DNA of 64,000 nucleotides, from the NCBI GenBank assembly GCA_029264955.1, contig JARHYC010000026.1:19851-83850 (forward strand), written 5' to 3'. Positions 9,827-18,086 of the stretch are shown piece by piece (position 1 is the first letter of the stretch; each line of letters begins with the position of its first letter). A program made the translations under genes and the position numbers. Below the pieces are notes generated by a model. That model was not told where the DNA came from. It ran no database searches and saw only the letters and a program-made list of their open reading frames with translations. The DNA is from Faecalibacterium sp. GTDB lineage: Bacteria > Bacillota > Clostridia > Oscillospirales > Ruminococcaceae.

Positions 9827-9855
9827 AGTATAGCTGTTTCCGCCTGCTTTTTCAA
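9827..9855 (-). promoter_or_regulatory. Leftward promoter for GT-C copy B
   Basis: On the minus strand TTGAAA (9850-9855) and TATACT (9827-9832) are 17 bases apart. The -35 overlaps one arm (TTCAACA, 9851-9857) of an inverted repeat whose other arm (TGTTGAA) is at 9872-9878, a possible operator. Confidence 0.55.
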
Positions 9856-9892
9856 CAGCGTGCCCTTTTCTTGTTGAAAACGACGCCGTTGC

Positions 9893-9921
9893 TTTACACC
9901 CTCTTTTATAAGCGGTATAAT
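9893..9921 (+). promoter_or_regulatory. Rightward promoter for the MBOAT operon
   Basis: TTTACA (9893-9898) and a perfect TATAAT (9916-9921) are separated by 17 bases, 45 bases before the start of the acyltransferase gene. It is back to back with the leftward promoter. Confidence 0.6.
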
Positions 9922-9966
9922 AAGATGTTAAATTATGCGCTTTGATCGTAAGAAAGGTGTTTTTCT

Positions 9967-11562
9967 ATGACCTTCCAGCATCCCTATTACCTGTTTTTTC
10001 TGCCCCTCACTGCGGCGTTTTATCTCAAATTGCCCAAACGCATCCAGACGCCTTTTCTACTGCTTGCCTCTATGCTGTTCTATGGGCTGAACCTGCGCAC
10101 CGGTTATACGGCAGCTCTGCAAAACGGCTCTGCTGCAATGGCACTGTTCCATTGCAGTTTATCGGTTGCGCTGGTCGTTGGGCTGGCGCTGTTTGTCTGG
10201 CAGATGGCACTGCGCATCGCACGGGCAGAACAGCCCCACCGCCACCGACTGCTGACCGGTTCGGTCGTGACATTGATTGCAACGCTGGCGGTGTTCAAGT
10301 ACTATAATCTTTCCCCCCTGCCGACCATTTTTGAGGGTACTTTATTAGCGAAACTGCCGTTCCCGCTGGGTATCAGCTTTTTCACCTTTACCGCGATCGG
10401 TTATTTGGTGGATGTTGCCCGCAGCGACTGCGAGGCCGAGTCCAGTTTGGTAAACACTGCTGTTTTTCTGTATTTCTTTGGTACGGTGACCAGTGGTCCG
10501 ATTTGCCGCGGCGGTAAAATTTTGCCCCAGCTGCGCACCGAACAACGCTTTGATGAAACACGCACTGTGAACAGCCTGCGCCTGTTTGCGGTTGGTCTGT
10601 TCCAGAAAGTAGCCGTTGCCGATGTACTGGCGCTGGTTGTGAATCAGGTTTTCTCGAAAGAAATGTCCCGTTTTGGCGCACCTATGCTTTTACTGGCACT
10701 GGTGTTGTACACCTTTCAGCTTTACTTTGACTTTTCCGGCTACTCCAACATGGCTTGCGCCAGTGGCGCGCTCATTGGCATCGATCTGCCGGTAAACTTC
10801 AAAACACCTTTCTTCGCCACCAATTTTTCCGGCTTCTGGAGCCGGTGGCATATGTCCCTTTCCAGCTGGCTGCAGGATTACATTTTCATGCCGCTGGCAT
10901 GGGCAGATGTGCGCAAGACCCCGCTGATTGGCAATCAACTCGCCAAAAAGTGGGAGCATTTCCCAGTGGAACTTTGCGTTTTTCTGGTATTTACTTTCTC
11001 CGGTCTGTGGCATGGTAATACCATGCTGTTCTTTGTGTGGGGACTTTTACAGGCTGCCTATCGTATTGGTGAAGAACTTCTGCACCGCCGCTTCGGCAAG
11101 CCAAAAAAGAAGAGCATATCCAAGTTTGTGATTTGGCGCAAGCGCATCGTCGTTTTCTTTCTATGGACCTTCTCTATGCTGTTCTTCCGTATCGGCAGCG
11201 GTCCAAATACCGGCAGTCTTGCCGAATGCGGCACATATCTTTCCGGCCTGCTGCATGGCTGGAATTTACCCCGCTTTGGGCGTGAGCTTTGGGGTGCGAT
11301 TGCATCCGGATTCTATGCCAAGCCCATCATGCAGCTGGGCTGGATTGCTTTTGTAATTCTGGGCCTTTCCATTGCGTTTTATCTGGATTGGCAGCAGTTT
11401 CACCACTTCAAGGGCAAATCTCCCGACAAAGTTCTGGCAGGCCAGAAACCCGCTGTGCGCTGGGTGCTGTACTATACGCTGGTAATTTGTATTCTGGCTG
11501 GCTTGATCCTGCAAAGCGGTGGCTTCGGCAGCGGCATGAACTTTGCATACGCAAACTTTTAA
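9967..11562 (+). CDS. MBOAT family O-acyltransferase (AlgI/DltB-like)
   Basis: 531 residues, polytopic membrane protein. It carries the family signatures in order: FPLGISFFTFTAIGYLVDV, the FGTVTSGPI loop, FQLYFDFSGYSNMA, the WSRWHMSLSSWLQDY segment with His295, and FTFSGLWHGNTMLF, whose His349 is the expected catalytic histidine. These enzymes move an acyl group, usually acetyl, across the membrane to a polysaccharide. The start ATG at 9967 has AAGAAAGG upstream. The next gene, 12 bases on, encodes a GDSR/DxxH protein, the usual AlgJ/DltD-like partner, so the pair probably O-acylates a surface glycan. Confidence 0.92.
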   Translation: MTFQHPYYLFFLPLTAAFYLKLPKRIQTPFLLLASMLFYGLNLRTGYTAALQNGSAAMALFHCSLSVALVVGLALFVWQMALRIARAEQPHRHRLLTGSVVTLIATLAVFKYYNLSPLPTIFEGTLLAKLPFPLGISFFTFTAIGYLVDVARSDCEAESSLVNTAVFLYFFGTVTSGPICRGGKILPQLRTEQRFDETRTVNSLRLFAVGLFQKVAVADVLALVVNQVFSKEMSRFGAPMLLLALVLYTFQLYFDFSGYSNMACASGALIGIDLPVNFKTPFFATNFSGFWSRWHMSLSSWLQDYIFMPLAWADVRKTPLIGNQLAKKWEHFPVELCVFLVFTFSGLWHGNTMLFFVWGLLQAAYRIGEELLHRRFGKPKKKSISKFVIWRKRIVVFFLWTFSMLFFRIGSGPNTGSLAECGTYLSGLLHGWNLPRFGRELWGAIASGFYAKPIMQLGWIAFVILGLSIAFYLDWQQFHHFKGKSPDKVLAGQKPAVRWVLYYTLVICILAGLILQSGGFGSGMNFAYANF

Positions 11563-11574
11563 GGAGGCACACCT

Positions 11575-12561
11575 GTGAAACACATTCTCAAAAAAATGGC
11601 GCTGGTACTGCTTCCCGTAGCATTGTATCTGTGCTTTTTCGTGGCGTTTGAGCCAAATAATTACTTCAATCTGCGCCCAGGCAGCAGTTCCTCTCAGCCG
11701 GTGGCACGCCTGAATGCGTATCAGGCAAATCCCGGTACCCGTCTGATTTTGGGCGACAGCCGTCTGGCTCATTTCGACATGGATCTGGTCGAACAAACCA
11801 GCGGCCGCAGCTGGCAGAACCTGGCGTTCGGCGGTGCATCCCTGCGGGAAAGCATCGACCTTGCCAACTATGCTCTGGACAGCGGCAACCCGGTAGACGA
11901 ACTGCTTTTGGGGCTTTCCTTTTATACCATCAACGGCAAGTACGATACCGACCGCATGAGTACGCTGGAAGATACCCTGCATAACCCCCTGGCGTATATC
12001 CTGAACTTGGAATACAACGTAAACACCATGACCAATTTCACCAACTTTTTGATTTGGTGCGGTCAGCGTACCCGTGGTGAAACCAATTTGAGCTGGACAC
12101 AGGCACAGCAGGAAAGCGAAACCGGCGACTGGACCGATGCGGATTATGTTTCCGCCGACGGCACCCAATACGAGGTGCACGCCTTGCTGGCAGAGTATCC
12201 GCCCAAGCTGATGACCAACTGTACCGGCTGGTATATCAATCAGCCCATGCTGGATGCTCTGGAAACCTTGCTGGCACGCTGCCAGGCGGAGGGCGTAAAA
12301 ATAACGCTGGTACTGCCCCCCATGGCAGATAATGTACTAACAGAAGTCTGTGAGCCTTTGGGTATCGACAAACAGATGGAAGCCCTACTGCCTACGCTGC
12401 AAAGCTGGGAAAGTCAGTACGGCATCACTCTGCTGGATTATGAGTGGACCCACCGGCCTGCTTTCGATCAAGACAAACAGTTTTTCGATGGTTTTCATCT
12501 GGATACTACCTATGGTCTGCCCCAGTGGACCGAAATGCTGTTTACCGACATAGACGCATAA
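11575..12561 (+). CDS. Membrane-anchored SGNH-type protein, MBOAT partner
   Basis: 328 residues starting at GTG with AAGGAGG nine bases upstream. An N-terminal signal anchor spans residues 8-26. The SGNH nucleophile block is LILGDSRLAHFD (Asp61-Ser62) and the last block is FFDGFHLD (Asp305, His308), so a Ser-His-Asp triad is complete. The fold resembles DltD/AlgX-type acyl-handling proteins that receive the acyl group from an MBOAT and pass it to the polymer. It is placed directly after the MBOAT gene and 17 bases before the glycosyltransferase-like gene. The acceptor polymer is unknown. Confidence 0.8.
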   Translation: MKHILKKMALVLLPVALYLCFFVAFEPNNYFNLRPGSSSSQPVARLNAYQANPGTRLILGDSRLAHFDMDLVEQTSGRSWQNLAFGGASLRESIDLANYALDSGNPVDELLLGLSFYTINGKYDTDRMSTLEDTLHNPLAYILNLEYNVNTMTNFTNFLIWCGQRTRGETNLSWTQAQQESETGDWTDADYVSADGTQYEVHALLAEYPPKLMTNCTGWYINQPMLDALETLLARCQAEGVKITLVLPPMADNVLTEVCEPLGIDKQMEALLPTLQSWESQYGITLLDYEWTHRPAFDQDKQFFDGFHLDTTYGLPQWTEMLFTDIDA

Positions 12562-12578
12562 GAAAGGAGCCCTTTGTT

Positions 12579-13892
12579 ATGGGTTTGGATTTTCTGATCC
12601 TGTACGAGCACACCGTGCGGGAATATGAGAGTGATCTTTTGTTGAAACTGGAACTGGAACGCCGCGGTTATTCCTGCGAGATCCGCCAGCTGCTGGACCG
12701 CAAAAAGCTGAAATATTTCACTTGGAAAAAGCCGAAAGTGCTGGTTTCCAGCTGTATGTATGACAATGAAGCCATCAACAGCCACGTTTACAACAACGTG
12801 GGGCGCTGCGATAAAATCGTAAACCTGCACTGGGAGCAGATGCTTTCGGACGATCAGGAAGAAGGCGACTGGTTCAATATGAACGGCAACGCTAAAAAGT
12901 GTGTGCAGACCTGTTGGGGTCAGCGCACCGCAAAGCGTTTGCAGGCACATGGCATGGAGGAAAAGAACACCCCCGTTACTGGCGCTGTCATGATGGATTT
13001 TCTCCGCCCGGAATTTGCCGGCTATTTTAAGGATAAGCAGGCACTCTGCAAAGAGTTTGGTCTGGACCCGGAAAAGAAGTTGCATCTGTACATTTCCTCT
13101 TTCGGCTACGCCAGCATGACCGCTGAGGAAGTAAAAGAACTGAGCGAAATGGCAGGCACGGATTTTTCCGGCTTTGCCCGCACCAATCGCATCAGCATGG
13201 ACGAAACCCTGCGCTGGTTCGACACCTATCTGGGCGAGCACCCAGAGGTAGAACTGGTTTACCGCCGCCACCCCAGCGAGTGGAAATGCGAACAGCTGAC
13301 CGCTCTAGCAAAAAAACGCAAAAACTTCCATGTGATTTTTGCTGGCAGCGTCAAAGATTGGATTGTTGCGGCAGACAGTATTTCGATTTGGATGAGTACC
13401 GCGATCGCCGAAGTATATATGGCTGGCAAGAGCTGCCATATCCTACGTCCTGTCCCCATTGAACATGAATATGATCCTGTGATTTACAAGGACGCTCATT
13501 ATATCACCAACTACGATGATTTTGCCGCTGCTATGGCAGAATCTGACCCGCCGTTCCCCATTGCAAAAGAGGTTATCGAGGGGTACTTTGACCCTTCCCC
13601 GGTGCCTGCTTACAAGAGGATGTGTGATTTGCTGGAAGAAGTCTATAAGCAGGACCCGCGGGACAATCCTATGGGTGAGGGCTTTACCCCACACTTTAAC
13701 TGGCTGAAATTCTTCGCGCTGTGGGGCGTGCATATCCTGCACTTCTTCCATCTGGAGCCCAAGAAGGTATTTTTCTTCCATAAGGGTTTGGCCGATTTTG
13801 CCCAGCGCATTTATGGCTATGTGGATAAAGCATATGTGACTCCTGCGCAGGTAAAAGCAATGGAAGACCGCATCCGTCCTTATGTAAAATAA
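12579..13892 (+). CDS. Surface-carbohydrate biosynthesis protein, GT-B-like
   Basis: 437 residues from the ATG at 12579, with AGAAAGGAG upstream; a longer frame would overlap the preceding gene. No membrane segment at the N-terminus, which begins GLDFLILYEHTVREYESD. A Rossmann-like N-terminal half is followed by a CDP-glycerol-transferase/capsule-type C-terminal half with ELVYRRHPSEW and a SISIWMSTAIAEVYMAG segment, which resembles the donor site of GT-B enzymes. Proteins of this kind are annotated as surface carbohydrate biosynthesis proteins near nonulosonic-acid genes. Donor and acceptor are unknown. Confidence 0.7.
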   Translation: MGLDFLILYEHTVREYESDLLLKLELERRGYSCEIRQLLDRKKLKYFTWKKPKVLVSSCMYDNEAINSHVYNNVGRCDKIVNLHWEQMLSDDQEEGDWFNMNGNAKKCVQTCWGQRTAKRLQAHGMEEKNTPVTGAVMMDFLRPEFAGYFKDKQALCKEFGLDPEKKLHLYISSFGYASMTAEEVKELSEMAGTDFSGFARTNRISMDETLRWFDTYLGEHPEVELVYRRHPSEWKCEQLTALAKKRKNFHVIFAGSVKDWIVAADSISIWMSTAIAEVYMAGKSCHILRPVPIEHEYDPVIYKDAHYITNYDDFAAAMAESDPPFPIAKEVIEGYFDPSPVPAYKRMCDLLEEVYKQDPRDNPMGEGFTPHFNWLKFFALWGVHILHFFHLEPKKVFFFHKGLADFAQRIYGYVDKAYVTPAQVKAMEDRIRPYVK

Positions 13893-13927
13893 TGGGATAA
13901 TTTCTCATGGTTTCCTTCCGTCTTTGA

Positions 13928-13956
13928 TTGACGGACGCGCAATTTTACCCTATACT
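13928..13956 (+). promoter_or_regulatory. Predicted promoter of the amidotransferase gene
   Basis: TTGACG (13928-13933), 17 bases, TATACT (13951-13956), about 90 bases before the start codon at 14046. It allows transcription independent of the MBOAT operon. Confidence 0.6.
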
Positions 13957-14045
13957 GCTTTCATAGGGATTGTTGCCCCATATATTTTGTTTTTTCGGTC
14001 GCATGACCGCATTACATTCCAAACATTCCAAAAAGGAGAATGGAT

Positions 14046-15167
14046 ATGAAATACTGCAAACGATGCACCATGCCGGACACTCGTCCCGGTATCACTTTTG
14101 ATGAAGAAGGTATCTGCAGCGCCTGCCGCCACTACGAGCACCGCAAAGACGTAGACTGGGCTGCGCGCTGGAAAGAATTTGAAGCTCTGTGTGATAAATA
14201 CCGTGGCTGCAACGGTCCCGGCAACTATGACTGCGCAGTCGCTGTTTCCGGCGGTAAAGACAGCCACTTTCAGGTTTATATCCTGAAGGAAGTCATGCAC
14301 ATGAACCCCATTCTGTTCTGTGCTGAGGATAACTTCCCCATGACCGAAGCCGGCAAGCATAACCTGAAGAACATCAGCGAGGCATTCGGCTGCACCATCA
14401 TCAGCTGCAAGCCCAACATCAAGGCTCAGAAGACCCTGATGCGCAACTTCTTTGAGAAGTACGGCAAGCCCACCTGGTATATTGACCGTCTGATTTACAC
14501 CTTCCCCCTGCACATGGCACTGAAGTTCAACACCATGCTGCTGTGCTATGGTGAAAACGTCAGCTTTGAGTACGGTGGCAACGCTGACCAGGAAACCTAC
14601 TCTGCCCGTGACCAAATTGAAAACGGCGTTGCGGTTGGTTTTCCTGAAGAAGAGTTGCTCAGCTACGGTGTTACCCCTAACGACCTGGCTCTGACCAAGG
14701 CTCCTTCCGCCGAGGATCTGAAGCGTCTGGACCCGTTCTATATGAGTTACTTCCTGCCTTGGAACAGCTATCTGAACTATCAGGTCGCAAAGAGCCGTGG
14801 TTTCCACGATCTGACCCATGAGTGGGATCGTACCCATCACGCAGAAAACTTCGATCAGATCGACAGTCCTGCCTATCTGGTGCACAGCTGGCTAAAATAC
14901 CCCAAATTTGGTCATGCTGCTGCTACAGACTATACCGCACGCTACATCCGCTACGGTATGATGACCCGTGAAGAAGCAATTCCCATCATCAAGGAGCGCG
15001 ACGGCAACCTGGACCCCCGCTGCGTGCATGACTTCTGCGCGTTCTGCGGCTACTCCGAGGCTGAATTCTGGGCAATCATCGACAAGTTCTATAACCGCGA
15101 CCTATTCTACAAGGATTCCTTCGGTCGCTGGATGCTGAAAGAGCCCATCTGGGAAGAAAACAAGTAA
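14046..15167 (+). CDS. N-acetyl sugar amidotransferase (PseA/WbpG-like)
   Basis: 373 residues. The second of two close ATGs (14046) is chosen because it is seven bases from AGGAG, while the first (14040) almost touches it. The N-terminus has MKYCKRCTMPDTRPG and a second Cys pair ICSAC, probably metal-binding. The ATP-PPi loop is AVSGGKDS (residues 66-73), and the C-terminal part holds another Cys cluster (CVHDFCAFC). The family turns an N-acetylated sugar into its acetamidino form using ammonia from a glutamine amidotransferase; pseudaminic and legionaminic acid derivatives are known products. No HisH/HisF-like partners are present here. It follows the glycan operon and has a promoter of its own. 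Confidence 0.88.
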   Translation: MKYCKRCTMPDTRPGITFDEEGICSACRHYEHRKDVDWAARWKEFEALCDKYRGCNGPGNYDCAVAVSGGKDSHFQVYILKEVMHMNPILFCAEDNFPMTEAGKHNLKNISEAFGCTIISCKPNIKAQKTLMRNFFEKYGKPTWYIDRLIYTFPLHMALKFNTMLLCYGENVSFEYGGNADQETYSARDQIENGVAVGFPEEELLSYGVTPNDLALTKAPSAEDLKRLDPFYMSYFLPWNSYLNYQVAKSRGFHDLTHEWDRTHHAENFDQIDSPAYLVHSWLKYPKFGHAAATDYTARYIRYGMMTREEAIPIIKERDGNLDPRCVHDFCAFCGYSEAEFWAIIDKFYNRDLFYKDSFGRWMLKEPIWEENK

Positions 15168-15186
15168 TTGCACGATTTCTTACAGT

Positions 15187-15231
15187 AAAAAGGCCGCCTG
15201 TCCGCTACGGATGGGCGGCTTTTTCTTCTGT
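15187..15231. terminator. Intrinsic terminator shared by convergent genes
   Basis: The stem AAAAAGGCCGCC / GGGCGGCTTTTT ends in a T-run for the amidotransferase transcript. The 3' end of the minus-strand gene at 15205-15582, including its stop codon, lies inside this hairpin. Confidence 0.8.
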
Positions 15232-15582
15232 TTCGGGTGGAAAACTTTGTCCTCCACGCTCGGTTCCGTAATGTTCTGAGCAGAATTCTTCATCCAGTAC
15301 AATGGAGAAAAACGGGGTTCGCTTGTCGTAAATCTCCCGGTCGGTCGGTTGGGGCATTGTTAAGATAAAACGGATAAATTCCGGTGTCACCGGCCCGGCA
15401 ATCACCTTTCCCCAGCTCCAGTCGGTGGGCAACAATGCACCATATTGAAGTGCGGCGTCTATGACTTCTGTTTCCTCATTCCAGCAATGAATCTGAAAAT
15501 TTTTTGCCTTTTCCAGCTTTGCCTGCATCATCGCCCGCCAAGCGGTAAAATCATCTGAATCTTTTTGTTTTTCTGCACACAT
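15205..15582 (-). CDS. Hypothetical cytoplasmic protein, 125 residues
   Basis: The ATG at 15582 has AGAGGA upstream; a longer frame to 15696 lacks a good site. The protein is soluble and begins MCAEKQKDSDDFTAWRAMM. It has an amphipathic helix, then WSWGKVIAGPVTPEFIRFIL, then a C-terminal region rich in Glu and Gln. I recognise no family. The stop codon lies in the terminator hairpin of the convergent amidotransferase gene. It is monocistronic and diverges from the methionine operon. Confidence 0.6.
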   Translation of the reverse strand: MCAEKQKDSDDFTAWRAMMQAKLEKAKNFQIHCWNEETEVIDAALQYGALLPTDWSWGKVIAGPVTPEFIRFILTMPQPTDREIYDKRTPFFSIVLDEEFCSEHYGTERGGQSFPPETEEKAAHP

Positions 15583-15705
15583 ACGTATTTTTCCTCTTTT
15601 CCTGACAAATCTCCGCCGACTGATATTGCTAGTTTCAGTATAACACCCAGGCGCATACGGTAGCAACATCTGAAAAAAGATACCTACTTTTTTCACAATA
15701 AGGTC

Positions 15706-15734
15706 TTGACAGCGGATTCTGTTTGCGCTAAAAT
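15706..15734 (+). promoter_or_regulatory. Promoter of the metQNI operon
   Basis: Consensus TTGACA (15706-15711), 17 bases, TAAAAT (15729-15734). Transcription would start near 15741, at the 5' end of the T-box leader. Confidence 0.75.
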
Positions 15735-15739
15735 TCTGG

Positions 15740-16061
15740 CATATCAGTTACAAAATAGCGATGAAGGAAAGAGTAGCAATTCGCATTGGTCTTTTCAGAG
15801 AGCCCGAGTCGGTGAAAGCGGGCAGGACACAGGGTTGTGAAAATGGTTCCTGAGCTGCGTGGGCGAGGCACAAAGAGCGCTAAGGCCACGACGGGTACGC
15901 CCGTTAAAGCGTCCGGCTGTAACCACAGACCATTCCTGTGGCGCAGTTTTCGAGACTGACCTTGCGAAAGGCCAGTGAAGCAGGGTGGTACCACGTGAGC
16001 GTATTTGACAGCTCCCGTCCTTGTTTGTGCGTAAAGCACAAGCAGGGTCGGGAGCTTTTTT
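15740..16061 (+). ncRNA. T-box riboswitch, methionine-specific, upstream of metQNI
   Basis: Elements in order: an AGTA motif (15772-15775), AGAGAG with GGTGAAAGC in the distal Stem I, a specifier loop with GTGAAAATGG, and the conserved antiterminator box AGGGTGGTACCACG (15982-15995). The competing terminator is at 16010-16061: a 21-base stem with loop GTAAA and a T-run. The specifier codon reads AUG (15843-15845), so uncharged tRNA-Met should stabilise the antiterminator and turn on the methionine transporter. The downstream genes fit this exactly. The role of T-boxes is established knowledge; the specifier assignment is my reading of the loop. Confidence 0.92.
16010..16061 (+). terminator. 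T-box terminator hairpin of metQNI
   Basis: The arms run 16010-16030 and 16036-16056 (AGCTCCCG pairs with CGGGAGCT) and are followed by TTTTTTATTT. It is mutually exclusive with the antiterminator built on the box at 15982-15995. Confidence 0.85.
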
Positions 16062-16123
16062 ATTTGTTCTCGCCCCTGCAAATATCCGTACACAGGAATT
16101 TGTAACATTTGGAGGACAACATC

Positions 16124-17002
16124 ATGAAGAACATCAACATTTCTCGCCGTAATTTCCTGAAGGCTGCTGGTCTGACCGCTATTGCAGCAAGCCTGCCCGT
16201 TACTTTGACCGCCTGCGGCAGCAAGGGCGCTTTCAAAATCGCAGTGCCCAACGACACTACCAACGAAGCCCGTGCTTTGCTGCTGTTGCAGGAAAACGGC
16301 ATCATCACCCTGAAGGAAGGCGTGGACATCACCGCCACCAAGAAGGACATTGCAGAAAATCCGTACAACGTAGAAATCGTGGAAGTAGAAGCTGCACAGA
16401 TTCCTAACGTGCTGAAGGATGTGGACTTTGCCGTCATCAACTCCAACTATGCAATCGCAGCCGGTATCGACCCCACCACCGCAGCACTGGTATCCGAGGG
16501 CGCTGCATCCAAGTATGTGAACCTGCTGTGCTGCAAGGACGGCAACCAGGACAGCCCCAAGGTCAAGGCACTGGCTGCTGCACTGTCCAGCAAAAAGGTT
16601 GCTGATTTCATCAACGAAACCTACGGCGGCGCAGTGGTTGCTACCGTAGAAAAACCGCTGGCTGACGGTCTGGCTGCTGACGTGGATTACGCAGCACTGA
16701 ATGGCGAAACTATTTCCTGCGCTTGCAGCCCGGCGCCCCACTCTGAGATTCTGGCGGTTGCATCCGAGATTCTGGCTGACAAGGGCATTACTCTGGATAT
16801 TCAGGAGTTCGATGATTACATCATCCCCAACTCTGTCGTGGAAGAAGGCACGCTGGATACCAACTACTTCCAGCATGAGCCTTACCTGAACGATTTCAAC
16901 GCACAGAACAACACCCACATCGTCAATGTTGCCGGCATCCATGTAGAGCCCATGGGCATCTACGGCGGCAAGCAGAGCAGTCTGGACGTACTGGAAGGCT
17001 AA
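16124..17002 (+). CDS. metQ: MetQ-family methionine-binding lipoprotein, apparently circularly permuted
   Basis: 292 residues; the ATG at 16124 follows GGAGG. The signal peptide has a Tat-like SRRNFLK motif and a lipobox ending in LTAC (Cys31). After the lipobox the protein goes straight into AFKIAVPNDTTNEARALLLL, which in ordinary MetQ lies after residue 120. That segment runs to about residue 176 (TYGGAVVAT), the usual C-terminus. A linker of about 20 residues follows, and then residues 196-292 carry the usual N-terminal half: TISCACSPAPHSEIL, EFDDYIIPN, LDTNYFQHEPYL, VEPMGIYGGK and SSLDVLEG. The end joins naturally to the start, so the order looks rotated rather than truncated. It should bind methionine for MetNI. 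Gene order and the Met T-box support this. Confidence 0.9.
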   Translation: MKNINISRRNFLKAAGLTAIAASLPVTLTACGSKGAFKIAVPNDTTNEARALLLLQENGIITLKEGVDITATKKDIAENPYNVEIVEVEAAQIPNVLKDVDFAVINSNYAIAAGIDPTTAALVSEGAASKYVNLLCCKDGNQDSPKVKALAAALSSKKVADFINETYGGAVVATVEKPLADGLAADVDYAALNGETISCACSPAPHSEILAVASEILADKGITLDIQEFDDYIIPNSVVEEGTLDTNYFQHEPYLNDFNAQNNTHIVNVAGIHVEPMGIYGGKQSSLDVLEG

Positions 17003-17072
17003 TGCCACCGACAATTCCGCATTTTTCTGCTGCATCCCAAGGCGGTGCGGTAAATAGTAAGGAGCAGAACCC

Positions 17073-18086
17073 GTGATCGAAATCAAACATCTTTGCAAAT
17101 CCTTTTCTGTAAAAGGCGGCACCTTTGACGCCCTACAGGACATCAATCTGAGCATCGAGGACGGCGACATTTACGGCATCATCGGTATGTCCGGTGCCGG
17201 CAAATCCACACTGGTGCGCTGCATCAATCTGTTGGAACACCCCACCAGTGGTACGGTATCCGTCAATGGCAAAGACCTTGGCAAGCTGACCGCTTCTGAG
17301 CTGCGTGATGCCCGCCGGGACATCACTATGATTTTCCAGCAGTTCAACCTGCTGATGCAACGCACCTGCCTTGCCAACGTGGTTTTCCCTATGGAACTGG
17401 CTGGTGTAAAGAAAGCGGACGCAGAAAAGCGTGCAATGGAATTGTTAACATTGGTTGGTCTACCAGACAAAGCGAACGCTTATCCGGCACAGCTGTCCGG
17501 TGGTCAAAAGCAGCGTGTTGCGATTGCGCGTGCGCTGGCAACCAACCCCACTGTTCTGCTGTGTGATGAAGCAACCAGCGCTCTGGACCCGGATACCACC
17601 CGCTCGATTCTGCGCCTGATTAAGGATATTAACAAAAAAATGGGCATTACCGTAGTGGTCATCACACACCAGATGAGTGTTGTAGAGGAGATTTGCTCTC
17701 ACGTCGCAATTCTGGACGGTGGTCAGGTTGTGGAAGATGGCGAAGTTCGGGAAATCTTCCAGAATCCAAAGACGGATGCCGCACGCCGTTTGGTTTCGCC
17801 CAACCGTGGTGCAGCCAGCGTGGATTACTCCGCATTTGCACCGGACGATCATGTAGTGCGTGCCGTGTACGATGGCGCTTCTACCGATCAGCCGCTGGTG
17901 GCTTGTCTGGCACGCGATACCGGTTTGCTGGTCAGCGTCATTTCGGCCGATACCCGTGATATTGATGGACAGTGCTACGGCAGTATGCTGCTGCGTCTGC
18001 CCAAGGATACTGATGACGCACGCAAAGCTCTGGCATATATGCGTGACCAGCCCGGTGTGATTGTTGAGGAGGTGACCGGTTTATGA
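17073..18086 (+). CDS. metN: Methionine ABC transporter ATP-binding protein
   Basis: 337 residues from a GTG start with AAGGAG upstream. Walker A is GMSGAGKST (residues 38-46), the signature is LSGGQKQRVAIARAL, and Walker B is LLCDEATSALD. After the ATPase core (to about residue 240) comes the C-terminal regulatory NIL/ACT-like domain, ending in VIVEEVTGL, that in MetN binds methionine and inhibits transport. It lies 70 bases after metQ and overlaps metI by four bases. Confidence 0.95.
   Translation: MIEIKHLCKSFSVKGGTFDALQDINLSIEDGDIYGIIGMSGAGKSTLVRCINLLEHPTSGTVSVNGKDLGKLTASELRDARRDITMIFQQFNLLMQRTCLANVVFPMELAGVKKADAEKRAMELLTLVGLPDKANAYPAQLSGGQKQRVAIARALATNPTVLLCDEATSALDPDTTRSILRLIKDINKKMGITVVVITHQMSVVEEICSHVAILDGGQVVEDGEVREIFQNPKTDAARRLVSPNRGAASVDYSAFAPDDHVVRAVYDGASTDQPLVACLARDTGLLVSVISADTRDIDGQCYGSMLLRLPKDTDDARKALAYMRDQPGVIVEEVTGL

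Noticed and set aside
15728..17170. Long minus-strand frame opposite the T-box and metQ
   Set aside because: It runs across the leader and through metQ on the other strand; the plus strand carries a recognised RNA and protein family.
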